From assembly GCA_002373995.1 (NCBI GenBank), contig DFLB01000056.1:89830-153829 (forward strand): 64,000 nucleotides of DNA, written 5' to 3'. Numbering within the stretch: the stretch's first letter is position 1; each line of letters opens with the position of its first letter. Below, piece after piece: positions 17,475 to 26,550 of this stretch. A program made the translations under genes and the position numbers. The stretch is from Bacteroidales bacterium UBA3630. Its GTDB lineage: Bacteria > Bacteroidota > Bacteroidia > Bacteroidales > P3. The notes under the pieces are model-generated. The model ran no database searches, was not told the DNA's origin, and saw only the letters and a list, made by a program, of their open reading frames with translations.

Positions 17475-18980
17475 TCACCACACGAAGACCTCTTGCGGCG
17501 ATCGCGGGCGGCGAGCCGACAGCCATCGGAAGTCGGGCAAACGTTTCAGTTCCTCCGGCAAGGCATCGACGGGATAGGTCTGCATGTCGGGTTTGTCGTA
17601 GGTGACAACACGGACGGGGGCCCGCGTGCTGTCGAAGTAGATACGCATCGAAGTGCCCACACCGGCGTTGACCCCCATCAAGGTTGAACGCCCCGCAGAA
17701 TCCTCGTCGGTCAGGTAGAAGACCATCTGAGCATTGCCAATCACATCGGCATACAGGGGTTCGCCGTTGGCGAAGTAGACCACGCCTTGCCGACCCTTGA
17801 GCTGGTTGAATTTCTCCCTGTCCACCTGCTGCACCACGAAGCAGTCGCTGCGGAGGAAGACCTGCCTGACGCCAGCCGTATCGTGCAGCATCTCTATCGT
17901 GTCGGCCACGCACTGGTAGTGTTCGTACCAAAGGACCGGGTCCTGATAGAGGAGCAAGGTCGAATCAGGCGAGGAATAAAAGGCCGAGTCGCACATGGCC
18001 TGCGCGTCGCGGCGGAAGACTTTGACGTGGTGGTGGGCGCTGACCGACTGCATGCGGTTTGTGCTGTCGTTGGTGACATAGATGGTGTCGGCATGGAGGA
18101 AGAGCGAGTCGCCGTTGTCGATGAAGAGCACATGGGCGCTGTCAGTGACAAAAGAGAAATGCTCGGACTGGGAAGTCTCGCCGTAGCGACCAGTACAGGT
18201 GAGGTTGTTCACAGAATCCACAATCACCACATTGCCATAGGCCTTGCCGTATTCGCGCACCTCGTCGTAGTAGAGCGTGTCGCTGTCTATCGTCCGGCCC
18301 TGGTTGTCGACATGCGAAGCCTTGTAGGAGATGGCGAAGCGGGTGTCGGTGTTGTATTCGCCCAGCTCGCTATAGATGGTCGAGGAGTCGCTGTAGATAT
18401 GGGTGGCGTTGTCGAAATGGGCCACGGTGGTCTCGGTGTTGTAGATGAGCGTGTCCGTAACCAGCCGCATAGTGGAGTCGGTCAGGACGACGTTGTTGTA
18501 GATGTAGAACTGCTTGAGCACAGAGTTGTATTGTCCCTGTCGGCTGTCGAGGGTGCGGTCTTCGCTTGTGGCATGTCCCCACTGAGTGTAGTAGGCCGTT
18601 TCGCGGTTGCGCTCATAAGTGAGATGGTTGGCCAGCAGGACGGTGCCGCCGTCGATGAGGACGACGGTGTCGGCCCAGATGTCGAGCACACGCGTGTTGC
18701 CGTTGTAGAAGAGGCGGTCGCCGTAGATGAAGGTGGTGTCGCTAAGCTGGATTTCGACGTTGCGGAAAGCCGTGAAGCTGTTTTCGCGGGTGTTGTAGTG
18801 TGCCGAGTCGGCATCGAGCTGCATGCCTTCGTGCGAGGCGGAGACACGGCGGTAGAGGATCCAGATGTCGGTGTTCTCCGGGTCGCGGGAGCCCATGCCG
18901 GAGGTGTACTCTATCAACTTCTGAGCCTCGGCGCAAACGCCGAGGCTCAGTAAGAGTACTATAATCGCAATCTTTTTCAA
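17475..18980 (-). CDS. OstA-like (LptA/LptD N-terminal fold) periplasmic protein
   Basis: A 501-residue exported protein with signal peptide (MKKIAIIVLLLSLGVCAEAQ). The body is made of repeating beta-strand units with the pattern Y/D-x-L-x-Y-N-x-x-T typical of OstA proteins: DADSAHYNTRENSF, YGDRLFYNGNTRVL, LVTDTLIYNTETTVAHF, IDSDTLYYDEVREYG, LHADTIYVTNDS. Such beta-jellyroll stacks form the lipopolysaccharide transport bridge, so a role in LPS export or outer-membrane assembly is likely; the exact one is not known. The gldJ start region lies upstream, with the gldJ stop 13 bases before this ATG, so they are probably co-transcribed. A terminator follows. Confidence 0.82.
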   Translation of the reverse strand: MKKIAIIVLLLSLGVCAEAQKLIEYTSGMGSRDPENTDIWILYRRVSASHEGMQLDADSAHYNTRENSFTAFRNVEIQLSDTTFIYGDRLFYNGNTRVLDIWADTVVLIDGGTVLLANHLTYERNRETAYYTQWGHATSEDRTLDSRQGQYNSVLKQFYIYNNVVLTDSTMRLVTDTLIYNTETTVAHFDNATHIYSDSSTIYSELGEYNTDTRFAISYKASHVDNQGRTIDSDTLYYDEVREYGKAYGNVVIVDSVNNLTCTGRYGETSQSEHFSFVTDSAHVLFIDNGDSLFLHADTIYVTNDSTNRMQSVSAHHHVKVFRRDAQAMCDSAFYSSPDSTLLLYQDPVLWYEHYQCVADTIEMLHDTAGVRQVFLRSDCFVVQQVDREKFNQLKGRQGVVYFANGEPLYADVIGNAQMVFYLTDEDSAGRSTLMGVNAGVGTSMRIYFDSTRAPVRVVTYDKPDMQTYPVDALPEELKRLPDFRWLSARRPRSPQEVFVW

Positions 18981-18993
18981 ATTCGAAGCGGGC

Positions 18994-20565
18994 TTACTTC
19001 ACACGTGAACCGAGACGATCCATGGCGCAGCGGAAGCCGATCCAGGAGGTGGACTTGTTCTGGTCGTAGTAGCGGCGGGTGCCTGCCTGGAGGTAGTAGG
19101 CGCGGTCTTTCCAGCTGCCACCCTTGACGACGCGCACCTTGTTGTTGATCAGCGACGAGGTGGGGTTTTCCTTCTGGTTGTCGGAGATGCGGCGATACAT
19201 GCGGTTTGTAGACTCGTCGTCGGGGCTCATGGCTTCTTCGTCGCTTTCTTCGGTTTCTTCTTCATAGCTTTCCTCTTCTTCGCCATAGCCTTCCTCTTCA
19301 TCGTCCTCTACTTCGTCGCGCCAGTTGTCGAGGTTGGAGGCACGGTCGCCATCGAGGTAGTTCACGTTGTTGGCCTGGCGGTAGTTGCGGCGGTTGGCTT
19401 GGTAGTCAACTTCCTTGTAGCGCATCTTGCCGTCGTCGCCAATGAAGACTTCGTTGTCCTCGTCGAGTTCGGGTGTGACGTAGATGTTGCCGCGGTAGGG
19501 ATCCATGTCGTCGCCACCGATGGGGGCTACGGTTTTACGATAGACGTCCATGCACCACTCGCTGACGTTGCCGGCCATGTTGTAGAGGCCGTAGTCGTTG
19601 GGGAAGTACCACTTGACGGGGCAGGTGTAGTCCCAGCCGTCGTTGAGGTTGCCGGCCACGCCCATTGCGTCACCGCGGGTGCGCTTGAAGTTGGCGAGGA
19701 ACTGGCCGTAGTATTTCTTGTTGGCAGAGCGGAGGCTTTGTCCGTTCCAGGGATAGGTTTTGTGTTCGGTGATACGCTCGTCGTAGGTGTTGCCGATCAT
19801 GCCGAGGGCAGCGAATTCCCATTCGGCTTCGGTGGGGAGACGGTAGTAGGGATAGAGGAGACCGTCGGCTTTGCGGACTTGGCGTTCTTCGCCCCCGTTG
19901 GCGGGGTTGAGGTCGGTGAGTCCTTTGCGGGTCTCGCCTTCGTAGCGGCCAGCGAGGTAGACATCGGTCTGGAAGGCGTTGGTGCCGAGGTTTTCCTGGT
20001 CGAGGAGGATGATGCCTTTGTCGACGAGGACTTTTTCGTTTACGCGGTCAGTGCGCCAGATGCAGTAGGCTTGGGCTTGTTCCCAGGTGACGCCCACGAC
20101 GGGGTAGTCGGCGTAGTTGGGGCTGCGGAAGTAGTAGTCGACAAAGCCTTCGCGCCATGCCAGACGGTCGCGCCAGGCGGCGGTGTCGGGCATGATGGCG
20201 GCGACTTTTTCTGGGTACTCTTCGCCATAGGCGCGTTCCATCCAGTAGACGAATTCGCCGTAGTTTTTGTTGCTTACTTCGCACTCGTCCATGTAGAACG
20301 AGGAGACGGTGACGGTATGGGGCGAGTTGTTCCATGTGTAGCGATTGTCTTCGCTGACATGGCCCATCACGAAGGAGCCGCCTTCGATGAACACGAGGCC
20401 GGGGGCGGTGCCTTGCTCGGGGGCGCCGGTAACGTCGTAGCCACCCCATTTCGGGTCATTGTAGTTCCAGCCCGTGGCCGAGGAGGTCTTGGATGATTTG
20501 CTGGAACATGCGGCCAGCATCATTACAGCGGCCAGCATCATGCATGAAAACCTGAAAATCTTCAT
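18994..20565 (-). CDS. gldJ: GldJ-type lipoprotein with formylglycine-enzyme-like fold (T9SS / gliding)
   Basis: A 523-residue lipoprotein (lipobox LAAC, Cys about 20) with a SUMF1/FGE-like domain. The family pattern is clear: PGLVFIEGGSFVMG, SPHTVTVSSFYMDECEVSN, YRLPTEAEWEFAALG, GNVSEWCMDVYR and GGSWKDRAYYL. The block NRRNYRQANNVNYLDGD and the WNNSP segment fit GldJ better than GldK/PorK, and no gldL, gldM or gldN follows, which supports GldJ. FGE catalytic cysteines are not expected to act here; the fold is structural in T9SS. An unusual acidic insert (about residues 425-460, nearly all E, D, S and Y) sits just before the last conserved block. PorP lies upstream and the OstA-like gene downstream. 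Confidence 0.82.
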   Translation of the reverse strand: MKIFRFSCMMLAAVMMLAACSSKSSKTSSATGWNYNDPKWGGYDVTGAPEQGTAPGLVFIEGGSFVMGHVSEDNRYTWNNSPHTVTVSSFYMDECEVSNKNYGEFVYWMERAYGEEYPEKVAAIMPDTAAWRDRLAWREGFVDYYFRSPNYADYPVVGVTWEQAQAYCIWRTDRVNEKVLVDKGIILLDQENLGTNAFQTDVYLAGRYEGETRKGLTDLNPANGGEERQVRKADGLLYPYYRLPTEAEWEFAALGMIGNTYDERITEHKTYPWNGQSLRSANKKYYGQFLANFKRTRGDAMGVAGNLNDGWDYTCPVKWYFPNDYGLYNMAGNVSEWCMDVYRKTVAPIGGDDMDPYRGNIYVTPELDEDNEVFIGDDGKMRYKEVDYQANRRNYRQANNVNYLDGDRASNLDNWRDEVEDDEEEGYGEEEESYEEETEESDEEAMSPDDESTNRMYRRISDNQKENPTSSLINNKVRVVKGGSWKDRAYYLQAGTRRYYDQNKSTSWIGFRCAMDRLGSRVK

Positions 20566-20637
20566 ATATTTTTGACTTTTGTATTTTTCAATATAATATA
20601 TAACGCAAAATGGCGTTGTTTTGTTTCAGAGATTTGG

Positions 20638-21624
20638 TTAGAAGGAGGGGCAGCGGATGGCTTTTACTTTCTTCTTGTGTTCGGGGACAGGCAGCATGAT
20701 GCCGACGGTGAGTTCGTGGGCACCGGCGGTGCTGTTGGCGAGTTTGCTGACAGTTACGTCGTAGCTGTAGCCGACCTTGAAGTAGTCTTGTTGGACACCG
20801 ACTTGGAAGATGAATGCGTCGGCGTTGTGTGTTCCGTGGCGGAACCAAACGCCTACGAGGAAGGGCATCCAGTCGAGGTAGAGGCCGTAGTTGAAGTAGT
20901 GGAAGCCGCCTTGGTATTGGTAGACGAGGTTTGGCGAGACGACGGGTGTGCCGAGGCCGAGGGAGGATTGGCGGCGAGATTCTTCGGAGACGTTGAGGAA
21001 GCCACCGCCGTGGACGGTGATTTTCATTGGCACGCGGTCTTCGGAGTAGAAGGCTTGGTTGGGTTGGGTCAGGTGCGAGGCGGAGAGGCCGGCATACCAC
21101 TGCGAGCCGCTAACGAGGACGCCTGCGTTGAAGTCGGCGCTCCAGCGGCTGAGGTTGCTTGGGGGTGTGGCGCCGGTGGCATAGGAGAAGCCGAGTTCCT
21201 GGTCGATTTGGTCAGGGAAGCGGAGGTAGTTGCTCCAGTTGAGGGCGTTGTTGACGAGGGAGGCTTGGAGGCCGGCGCTGATGAAGATGTCGCGAGAGAG
21301 CTGGAAGCGGAAGGCGTACATGAGGCCTAACATGTTGGTGGAGAGGGCGCCGTGGTCGCCTTGGCGGTCGGTCATGACGATGGCGCCGATGCCGCCGTGG
21401 AGTTCGTCGACATATTGGTCATAGGAGGCTGACACGGTGGTGAAGGCGCTGACGAGGCCTGGCCATTGTGCGCGGTAGGTGAGCGAGATGCGCGGCGCTA
21501 TGGCGGAGCCGGCGAAACCGGGGTTCAGATACAACGGATTGGCATAGAATTGCGAGAAACCTATATCCTGCGCTCCGGCGGCAGCCGAGAACATCAGCAG
21601 GATGCCTGCGAGCGCTTTTTTCAT
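20638..21624 (-). CDS. porP: PorP/SprF family outer-membrane protein (T9SS)
   Basis: A 328-residue beta-barrel of the PorP/SprF family, outer-membrane proteins that work with the type IX secretion system or anchor gliding adhesins. The signal peptide (MKKALAGILLMFSAAAGAQD) fixes the start at 21624; ATGs at 21651 and 21669 are less likely. The mature N-terminus has the family hallmark FSQFYANPLYLNPGFAGS, followed by RISLTYRAQWPGL and SYDQYVDELHGGIG. The end has YSYDVTVSKLANSTAGAHELTVG, also conserved. It lies 72 bases upstream of gldJ in the same direction. Confidence 0.92.
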   Translation of the reverse strand: MKKALAGILLMFSAAAGAQDIGFSQFYANPLYLNPGFAGSAIAPRISLTYRAQWPGLVSAFTTVSASYDQYVDELHGGIGAIVMTDRQGDHGALSTNMLGLMYAFRFQLSRDIFISAGLQASLVNNALNWSNYLRFPDQIDQELGFSYATGATPPSNLSRWSADFNAGVLVSGSQWYAGLSASHLTQPNQAFYSEDRVPMKITVHGGGFLNVSEESRRQSSLGLGTPVVSPNLVYQYQGGFHYFNYGLYLDWMPFLVGVWFRHGTHNADAFIFQVGVQQDYFKVGYSYDVTVSKLANSTAGAHELTVGIMLPVPEHKKKVKAIRCPSF

Positions 21625-21858
21625 CTTCCCTTGTAGTAGTGTTTTTGACATAATTTGGCCAATTATCAAAGCGCAATATTACACTTTTTTTTCGACATAG
21701 CGCGTTTTTGGATAAAAATATTTTACAACAGACTGATTGTCTGCGTAATATTTTTCGACTTTATTCCTCTGCGATTGCGGAAAAAGGGGGGTGGCGACGC
21801 CTTGTTTTCGGAAAAATGGCCTGTTGCCGGCATTGCATTTTTTTTGCATTTTTGCGAT

Positions 21859-21946
21859 GCTTGGGGGATGCCTATGTTGTGCTTAGGATATGCTTAGGAT
21901 GAGCTTAGGATGAGCTTAGGATGAGCTTAGGATGAGCTTAGGATCA
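21859..21946. repeat. 11-bp tandem array, type GCTTAGGATGA, eight units
   Basis: Eight units of exactly 11 bases. The last six are GCTTAGGAT followed by AT, GA or CA; the first two (gcttgggggat, gcctatgttgt) are degenerate but in phase. The array ends 57 bases before the GH29 promoter element. The same core, inverted, forms the array at 6222. Confidence 0.92.
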
Positions 21947-22003
21947 ATTATGGAAAAAGTAGAATGTTGAGCGAAAAGGGGTGTCGTTGTGCGATTTTTT
22001 TGT

Positions 22004-22011
22004 TATTTTTG
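22004..22011 (+). promoter_or_regulatory. Promoter -7 element for GH29 gene
   Basis: TATTTTTG, matching TAnnTTTG, 16 bases before the ATG at 22027. A TTG at 21987 is too close to be an ideal -33 element. Confidence 0.5.
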
Positions 22012-22026
22012 CACCGACATAGATAC

Positions 22027-23454
22027 ATGGACAGTATGCCGAAACGCCTCACAATCATGTTTGCAGCCGTTGTGCTGACCGTTGCCTGCCAGCCTCTGAA
22101 GCCTTACGGACCGGTGCCGAGCGAGGCACAGGTGGCGTGGCAGCGGATGGAAATCAATATGTTCTGCCACTTCGGGCCCAATACGTTCAGCGGGGCCGAG
22201 TGGGGCACGGGGCAAGAGGCCGAGGGGCTGTTTGCTCCCAGGGGGCTGGACTGCCGCCAATGGGTGGACGTGGCGTCGCAGGCCGGCATGGGGGGCATCA
22301 TATTGACTGCCAAGCACCACGACGGTTTTTGCCTGTGGCCCAGCCGTTTCAGCAGCCATACGGTGGCCGACACGCTCGATGTGCTGCGACGGTTCACCGA
22401 CGCATGCCGCGACGGTGGGGTGAAAGCCGGCGTATATATTTCGCCCTGGGACCGCAACCATCCGGCTTATGGCACAGAGAGGTATAACGACGTGTTCGAC
22501 AGCATGTTGCGCGAGGTTCACACAGTGTACGGGCCGATGTTCGAGCAGTGGTTTGACGGGGCCTGCGGCGAGGGTCCCAACGGACGTCGCCAACGCTATA
22601 ACTGGGCACGCTATATGCAGACAATGAATGAGTTGAACGCGCAATGCGTTGTTTTCAGCGATGTGGGTCCCGGCTGCCGATGGGTGGGCAACGAGGAGGG
22701 GCGCGCCGGCGAGACGTGCTGGAGTACCCTCTGTACCGACGGCGCCACGCCGAGCGACAACAAGCCCGCCCCCGCCGAACTCGAGACCGGCCACGCCCCG
22801 CTGTCAACTGCCAACTGCCAACTGCCAACTCCGAACTGGGTTCCAGCCGAGTGCGACGTCAGCATCCGGCCGGGGTGGTTCTGGCACCCACAGGAGCACC
22901 CCAAGACGGTGGAGGAGCTGATGGAGATATACTACAACTCGGTGGGGCACAATGGGTTGATGCTGCTCAATGTGCCTCCTGATACCACGGGACGCATCCC
23001 CGCCGAGGACAGTGCCGTGCTGGTGGCCTTCCGCGCTGAAAGGGAGCGCATCTTCAGCCACGACCTGGCGCATGGAGCTAAAGCACGGGCCTGGCACCAT
23101 CCGGGCCACGGCGCAAGAAACGTGCTCGACAGCGCCTATCACACCTATTGGGCCGCCACGGGAAAGAGCGCCGAGCTGACGCTGGAGCTGGACAGCGTTA
23201 CGGAGTTCGATATCATTGTCATACAAGAATATATACCTCTGGGGCAGCGCATTACGGCTGTCAACCTGCTGTATGATATGGGCGACGGACTGTATTCATA
23301 CACCTTAGGAGATGAACCTACGTGTACCACAGTTGGTTACAAGCGAATTATCCGACTCGACAACCCTGTCAAATGGCGACGGGTCATATTCCAGTTTGAA
23401 GGTATGGCACCGCCCGTAATCAACCGCATAGCCCTCTATAATTCAGCCAAATGA
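22027..23454 (+). CDS. Glycoside hydrolase family 29 alpha-L-fucosidase lipoprotein
   Basis: A 475-residue predicted alpha-L-fucosidase, which releases fucose from glycans. The N-terminus has a lipoprotein signal with Cys in LTVACQPLKP. The GH29 core shows MEINMFCHFGPNTFSG, ILTAKHHDGFCLWPS, GVYISPWDRNHPAYG and FEQWFDGACGEGP, the last holding the likely nucleophilic aspartate. A C-terminal discoidin-like part follows (about 370-475). Between them, residues 260-268 (STANCQLPT) come from a 7-bp simple repeat. I start at 22027 near a promoter; 22036 is an alternative and the frame further upstream precedes the promoter. The M23 gene overlaps its stop by 4 bases. Confidence 0.88.
   Translation: MDSMPKRLTIMFAAVVLTVACQPLKPYGPVPSEAQVAWQRMEINMFCHFGPNTFSGAEWGTGQEAEGLFAPRGLDCRQWVDVASQAGMGGIILTAKHHDGFCLWPSRFSSHTVADTLDVLRRFTDACRDGGVKAGVYISPWDRNHPAYGTERYNDVFDSMLREVHTVYGPMFEQWFDGACGEGPNGRRQRYNWARYMQTMNELNAQCVVFSDVGPGCRWVGNEEGRAGETCWSTLCTDGATPSDNKPAPAELETGHAPLSTANCQLPTPNWVPAECDVSIRPGWFWHPQEHPKTVEELMEIYYNSVGHNGLMLLNVPPDTTGRIPAEDSAVLVAFRAERERIFSHDLAHGAKARAWHHPGHGARNVLDSAYHTYWAATGKSAELTLELDSVTEFDIIVIQEYIPLGQRITAVNLLYDMGDGLYSYTLGDEPTCTTVGYKRIIRLDNPVKWRRVIFQFEGMAPPVINRIALYNSAK
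22805..22830 (+). repeat. 7-bp repeat (caactgc) inside the GH29 gene
   Basis: Nearly four copies of the 7-base unit caactgc, translated in frame as STANCQLPT. The same unit is found inside glmM (37562) and, slightly changed and on the other strand, inside mtaB (48902). Confidence 0.85.
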
Positions 23455-25130
23455 AACACAGATTGACACTACTGGTCTGCGCAAGCATAATTATCAGCTT
23501 CCAATTCTCAAATCTCAATTCCCAGGAGCTTCTGCAGGGCTACTTCCGCAATCCGATGGACCACGAGATAGGCCTCTCGGCCACCTTTGCCGAGCTGCGT
23601 TCGGGCCACTTCCATGCGGGGCTCGACATGCGCACCGGCGGCGTCACGGGCAAGGCGGTCTACGCCGCTGCCGACGGCTATGTGGCCAAGGTGAGCATCT
23701 CGCCCTGGGGTGGAGGCAAGATACTCTATATCAAGCATCCCAACGGCTACACGACGGTCTACATGCACCTAAATAGCTACGCCGGCGCCATCGGCAGGGC
23801 TGTCCTCAAGGAGCAGTATGCGCAACGCAGCTACAGCATCACCAAACTCTTCGGTCCGAACGAGTTGCCGGTAAAAAAAGGGCAGCTGGTGGCCCTCAGC
23901 GGCAACACCGGCAGCAGCGGGGGCCCGCACCTGCACTTCGAAGTGCGGCGTGGCGGCATGGCCGACCTCCACACCCACGCCACCATCTTCAACCCCCTGC
24001 ACTGCGGCCTGCCATACAAGGACAACATCAAGCCCACCATCCGCGGGGTGCGGGTCTATCCAGAGGATAGCGAGCCCTTTGCTGTACCTGCCAACGGCAC
24101 CGTGACCGTCAGCAGTCCCTTCTATCTGGGCATCTATGCCACTGACGCCGCCGAAGGGTCGACGGCCAAGAACGGTGTGGATCGCATCGATGTGCTGCTC
24201 GACGGCACCCTCTTCTTCCAATACACCACCGAGGCCGTGCCAGTTGACAGCAGCCGCATGGTGAACGCCCTTGTCGACTATCCCCACCTGGCACGTACCC
24301 GAGAGGCATACCTGCTCACCCGCGGTCTGCCTGGCGCCGAGGGACCGTGGATACCCATCCGCATGGGTGACGGAATCTTCCGCCTCAAGGCGGGCTCCAC
24401 CCACCACATCGGCATCAAGGTCTACGACGTCATGGGCAACTGCGCTGAACGCACCATCAAGGTCGTCACCAGCCAGACGGGTCAGACTGGACAGACCAGC
24501 CAGACCAGCCCGACCTCCCACCCCGTCAAGTACAACCAGCCTTTCAACCTTCAGCAATCAATCTTTAGCATTCAACTTAAACCTTACACCCTCTATGCCG
24601 ACGACCGGCTGGACTGCTCGGACAGCGGGGCCACAGTGAAAATCAACCCGACGGTGAACGAGATTCCGCCACACGTGGCCTACACACTGGGCATCAAAGG
24701 GTCGCTGCCCGGCATACCGCAGCAGAAGACGGTGGTGGTACGTGTAACGCGCAAGGCTGGCACCGTCAAGCACACGGCCTGCAAGACCACCTATGCCGAC
24801 GGCTGGCATACCGCCCAGGTACGCGACTGGGGCGAGTTCACCCTGGCCGCCGACACCACAGCGCCCACCGTGCGACCCGTCAACTTCAGCGAAAGCAAAC
24901 CCTTCAAATCAAGCGCCATAAGACTAAAAGTCGGCGACAACCTAAGCGGCATCGAGACCTACCACTGCTACCTCAACGGCAGCTGGATACTGGCCGAATA
25001 CGACGGCAAAACGGCCACTCTCGTTATCGACGCCAGCGGCAAGCTACAGAGCGGAGTAAACAAACTGCGCGTCGAGGTGACCGACGGCGTGGGCAACGTC
25101 ACCGACCTCACCTGGCGGCTGACGAAATAA
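23451..25130 (+). CDS. M23 family metallopeptidase
   Basis: A 559-residue exported peptidase of the LytM/M23 family, probably cutting peptidoglycan cross-links. After the signal peptide, zinc ligands are seen in SGHFHAGLDMR (H and D about residues 58-65) and GGPHLHFEVRRGG (HxH). This order is family M23B. The remaining 350 residues are beta-rich (AsmA- or Ig-like, not identified). A linker at about 342-380 (QTGQTGQTSQTSPTSH, then PFNLQQSIFSIQL) is made of simple repeats. The ATG overlaps the GH29 stop (ATGA), so both are translated from one message. A shared terminator follows. Confidence 0.85.
   Translation: MKHRLTLLVCASIIISFQFSNLNSQELLQGYFRNPMDHEIGLSATFAELRSGHFHAGLDMRTGGVTGKAVYAAADGYVAKVSISPWGGGKILYIKHPNGYTTVYMHLNSYAGAIGRAVLKEQYAQRSYSITKLFGPNELPVKKGQLVALSGNTGSSGGPHLHFEVRRGGMADLHTHATIFNPLHCGLPYKDNIKPTIRGVRVYPEDSEPFAVPANGTVTVSSPFYLGIYATDAAEGSTAKNGVDRIDVLLDGTLFFQYTTEAVPVDSSRMVNALVDYPHLARTREAYLLTRGLPGAEGPWIPIRMGDGIFRLKAGSTHHIGIKVYDVMGNCAERTIKVVTSQTGQTGQTSQTSPTSHPVKYNQPFNLQQSIFSIQLKPYTLYADDRLDCSDSGATVKINPTVNEIPPHVAYTLGIKGSLPGIPQQKTVVVRVTRKAGTVKHTACKTTYADGWHTAQVRDWGEFTLAADTTAPTVRPVNFSESKPFKSSAIRLKVGDNLSGIETYHCYLNGSWILAEYDGKTATLVIDASGKLQSGVNKLRVEVTDGVGNVTDLTWRLTK
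24471..24520 (+). repeat. Simple repeat encoding a T/Q/G/S linker in the M23 gene
   Basis: A run of imperfect units related to cagaccagc, read as QTGQTGQTSQTSPTS. It falls between two predicted domains and keeps the frame. Confidence 0.6.
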
Positions 25131-25165
25131 TGCGATGCCTCGATGTAAGGCTACAGGGAACCAAA

Positions 25166-25187
25166 AGGGGTGGCCATTGCCACCCCT
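25166..25187. terminator. Bidirectional hairpin between M23 and rocD
   Basis: Arms aggggtggc and gccacccct with a 4-base loop, 35 bases after the M23 stop and 19 bases after the rocD stop on the other strand. It fits a shared convergent terminator, though the T tracts are short. Confidence 0.65.
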
Positions 25188-25205
25188 CGTGTTATACGAT
25201 GTATA

Positions 25206-26426
25206 TTATTCAAACGACTTGATGGCCTCTTTGATGAGCTCCATGGCCTCGCGCAACTGCTCCTCAGTGATGACCAGCGGGGGAGCGAAGCGGATGATGT
25301 GCTGGTGAGTGGGTTTGGCCAGCACGCCCAGGTCGCGCATCTTCAAGCACACGTCCCAAGCCTCCTTGCCGTTGTGGGGCTTAATTATTATGGCGTTGAG
25401 CAAGCCTTTGCCGCGCACCTTTTCGATCATGGGACTCTTGAAGGCGCTCATCTCCTCGCGGAATATCTTGCCGAGGCGCTCGGCGTTCTCCATCAGGTGC
25501 TCGTCCTTGATCACCTGCAGGGCGGCGATGGACACTTTGGCAGCGATGGGGTTGCCACCGAAGGTGGAGCCATGCTCGCCGGGCTTGATGTTGAGCATGA
25601 TGTCATCGTCGGCCAGCACGGCGCTGACGGGCATGACGCCGCCGCCGAGGGCTTTGCCGAGGATGAGCAGGTCGGGACGCACGCCTTCGTGGTCGCAGGC
25701 CAGCATCTTGCCGGTGCGGGCGATGCCGCACTGCACCTCGTCGGCCATGAACAGCACGTTGTATTTCTTGCAGATGTCGTAGCATTTCTTGAGGTAACCC
25801 TCGTCCGGCACGTATACGCCAGCCTCGCCCTGGATGGGTTCGACCAGGAAGCCGGCCACCTTCTTGCCGTGCTCGGCCAGGCACTTCTCCAGTGCGTCGG
25901 GGTCGTTGTAGGGGATGCGCAGGAATCCCGGGGTCATGGGGCCGTAGTTGGCATAGCTCTCGGGGTCGTTGCTCATAGTGATGATGGTGATGGTGCGGCC
26001 GTGGAAGTTACCCTCGCAGCAGACGATCATCACTTCGTCGTTCGGGATGCCTTTCTTCACCACACCCCAGCGGCGGGCCAGCTTCAGGGCCGTCTCGTCG
26101 GCTTCGGCGCCGGTGTTCATGGGCAGCACTTTGTCGTAGCCGAAGTATTCGGTTACGTATTTCTCCCACTCGCCCAGGCAGTTGTTGTAGAACGCGCGGC
26201 TGCTGAGCGTCAGCTCATGGGCCTGGTCGCACATGGCCTTGACAATCTTCGGATGGCAATGCCCCTGGTTCACAGCACTATAGGCCGACAGGAAGTCGAA
26301 ATACTTCTTGCCCTCGCAGTCCCATACGAATGCGCCTTCGCCTTTGGCCAGCACCACGGGCAGCGGATGATAGTTGTGAGCCCCGTAGCGGGCTTCCATC
26401 TCCATGAATTGTTCTGATTTTGTCAT
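25206..26426 (-). CDS. rocD: Ornithine aminotransferase
   Basis: Ornithine--oxo-acid transaminase, a PLP enzyme converting ornithine and 2-oxoglutarate to glutamate semialdehyde and glutamate. The 406 residues show the class-III aminotransferase pattern: [66 protein letters not shown] and the PLP lysine in [10 protein letters not shown]. Together with arginine deiminase it suggests active arginine/ornithine breakdown, but the two are not in one operon. A good promoter lies about 50 bases upstream. Confidence 0.95.
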   Translation of the reverse strand: MTKSEQFMEMEARYGAHNYHPLPVVLAKGEGAFVWDCEGKKYFDFLSAYSAVNQGHCHPKIVKAMCDQAHELTLSSRAFYNNCLGEWEKYVTEYFGYDKVLPMNTGAEADETALKLARRWGVVKKGIPNDEVMIVCCEGNFHGRTITIITMSNDPESYANYGPMTPGFLRIPYNDPDALEKCLAEHGKKVAGFLVEPIQGEAGVYVPDEGYLKKCYDICKKYNVLFMADEVQCGIARTGKMLACDHEGVRPDLLILGKALGGGVMPVSAVLADDDIMLNIKPGEHGSTFGGNPIAAKVSIAALQVIKDEHLMENAERLGKIFREEMSAFKSPMIEKVRGKGLLNAIIIKPHNGKEAWDVCLKMRDLGVLAKPTHQHIIRFAPPLVITEEQLREAMELIKEAIKSFE

Positions 26427-26474
26427 AGTTAATATGTATTATGTTGTTAACTTGTCCTCTTCGTTCTCGGGTGC

Positions 26475-26507
26475 AAATATACACACTTTTCTTTAATCCG
26501 CACAAAT
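26475..26507 (-). promoter_or_regulatory. Promoter of rocD
   Basis: Minus strand: TTTG (26507-26504), 21-base spacer, TATATTTG (26482-26475), 49 bases before the ATG. Confidence 0.75.
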
Positions 26508-26550
26508 ATTTTTTTTAACATGACCCTTTCTGCCCGACACCTCCCGACCC

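Larger units (their letters stand above)
21625..22026. other. Divergent intergenic region, porP / GH29
   Basis: About 400 bases between two divergent genes. It holds a possible weak minus-strand promoter for porP (TAATATTG on the minus strand, 21674-21681), an 11-bp array (21859-21946) and a promoter for the GH29 gene (22004-22011). No gene was seen in it. Confidence 0.7.

Noticed and set aside
21859..21946. CRISPR array
   Set aside because: Units are 11 bases with no spacers, and no cas genes are present.
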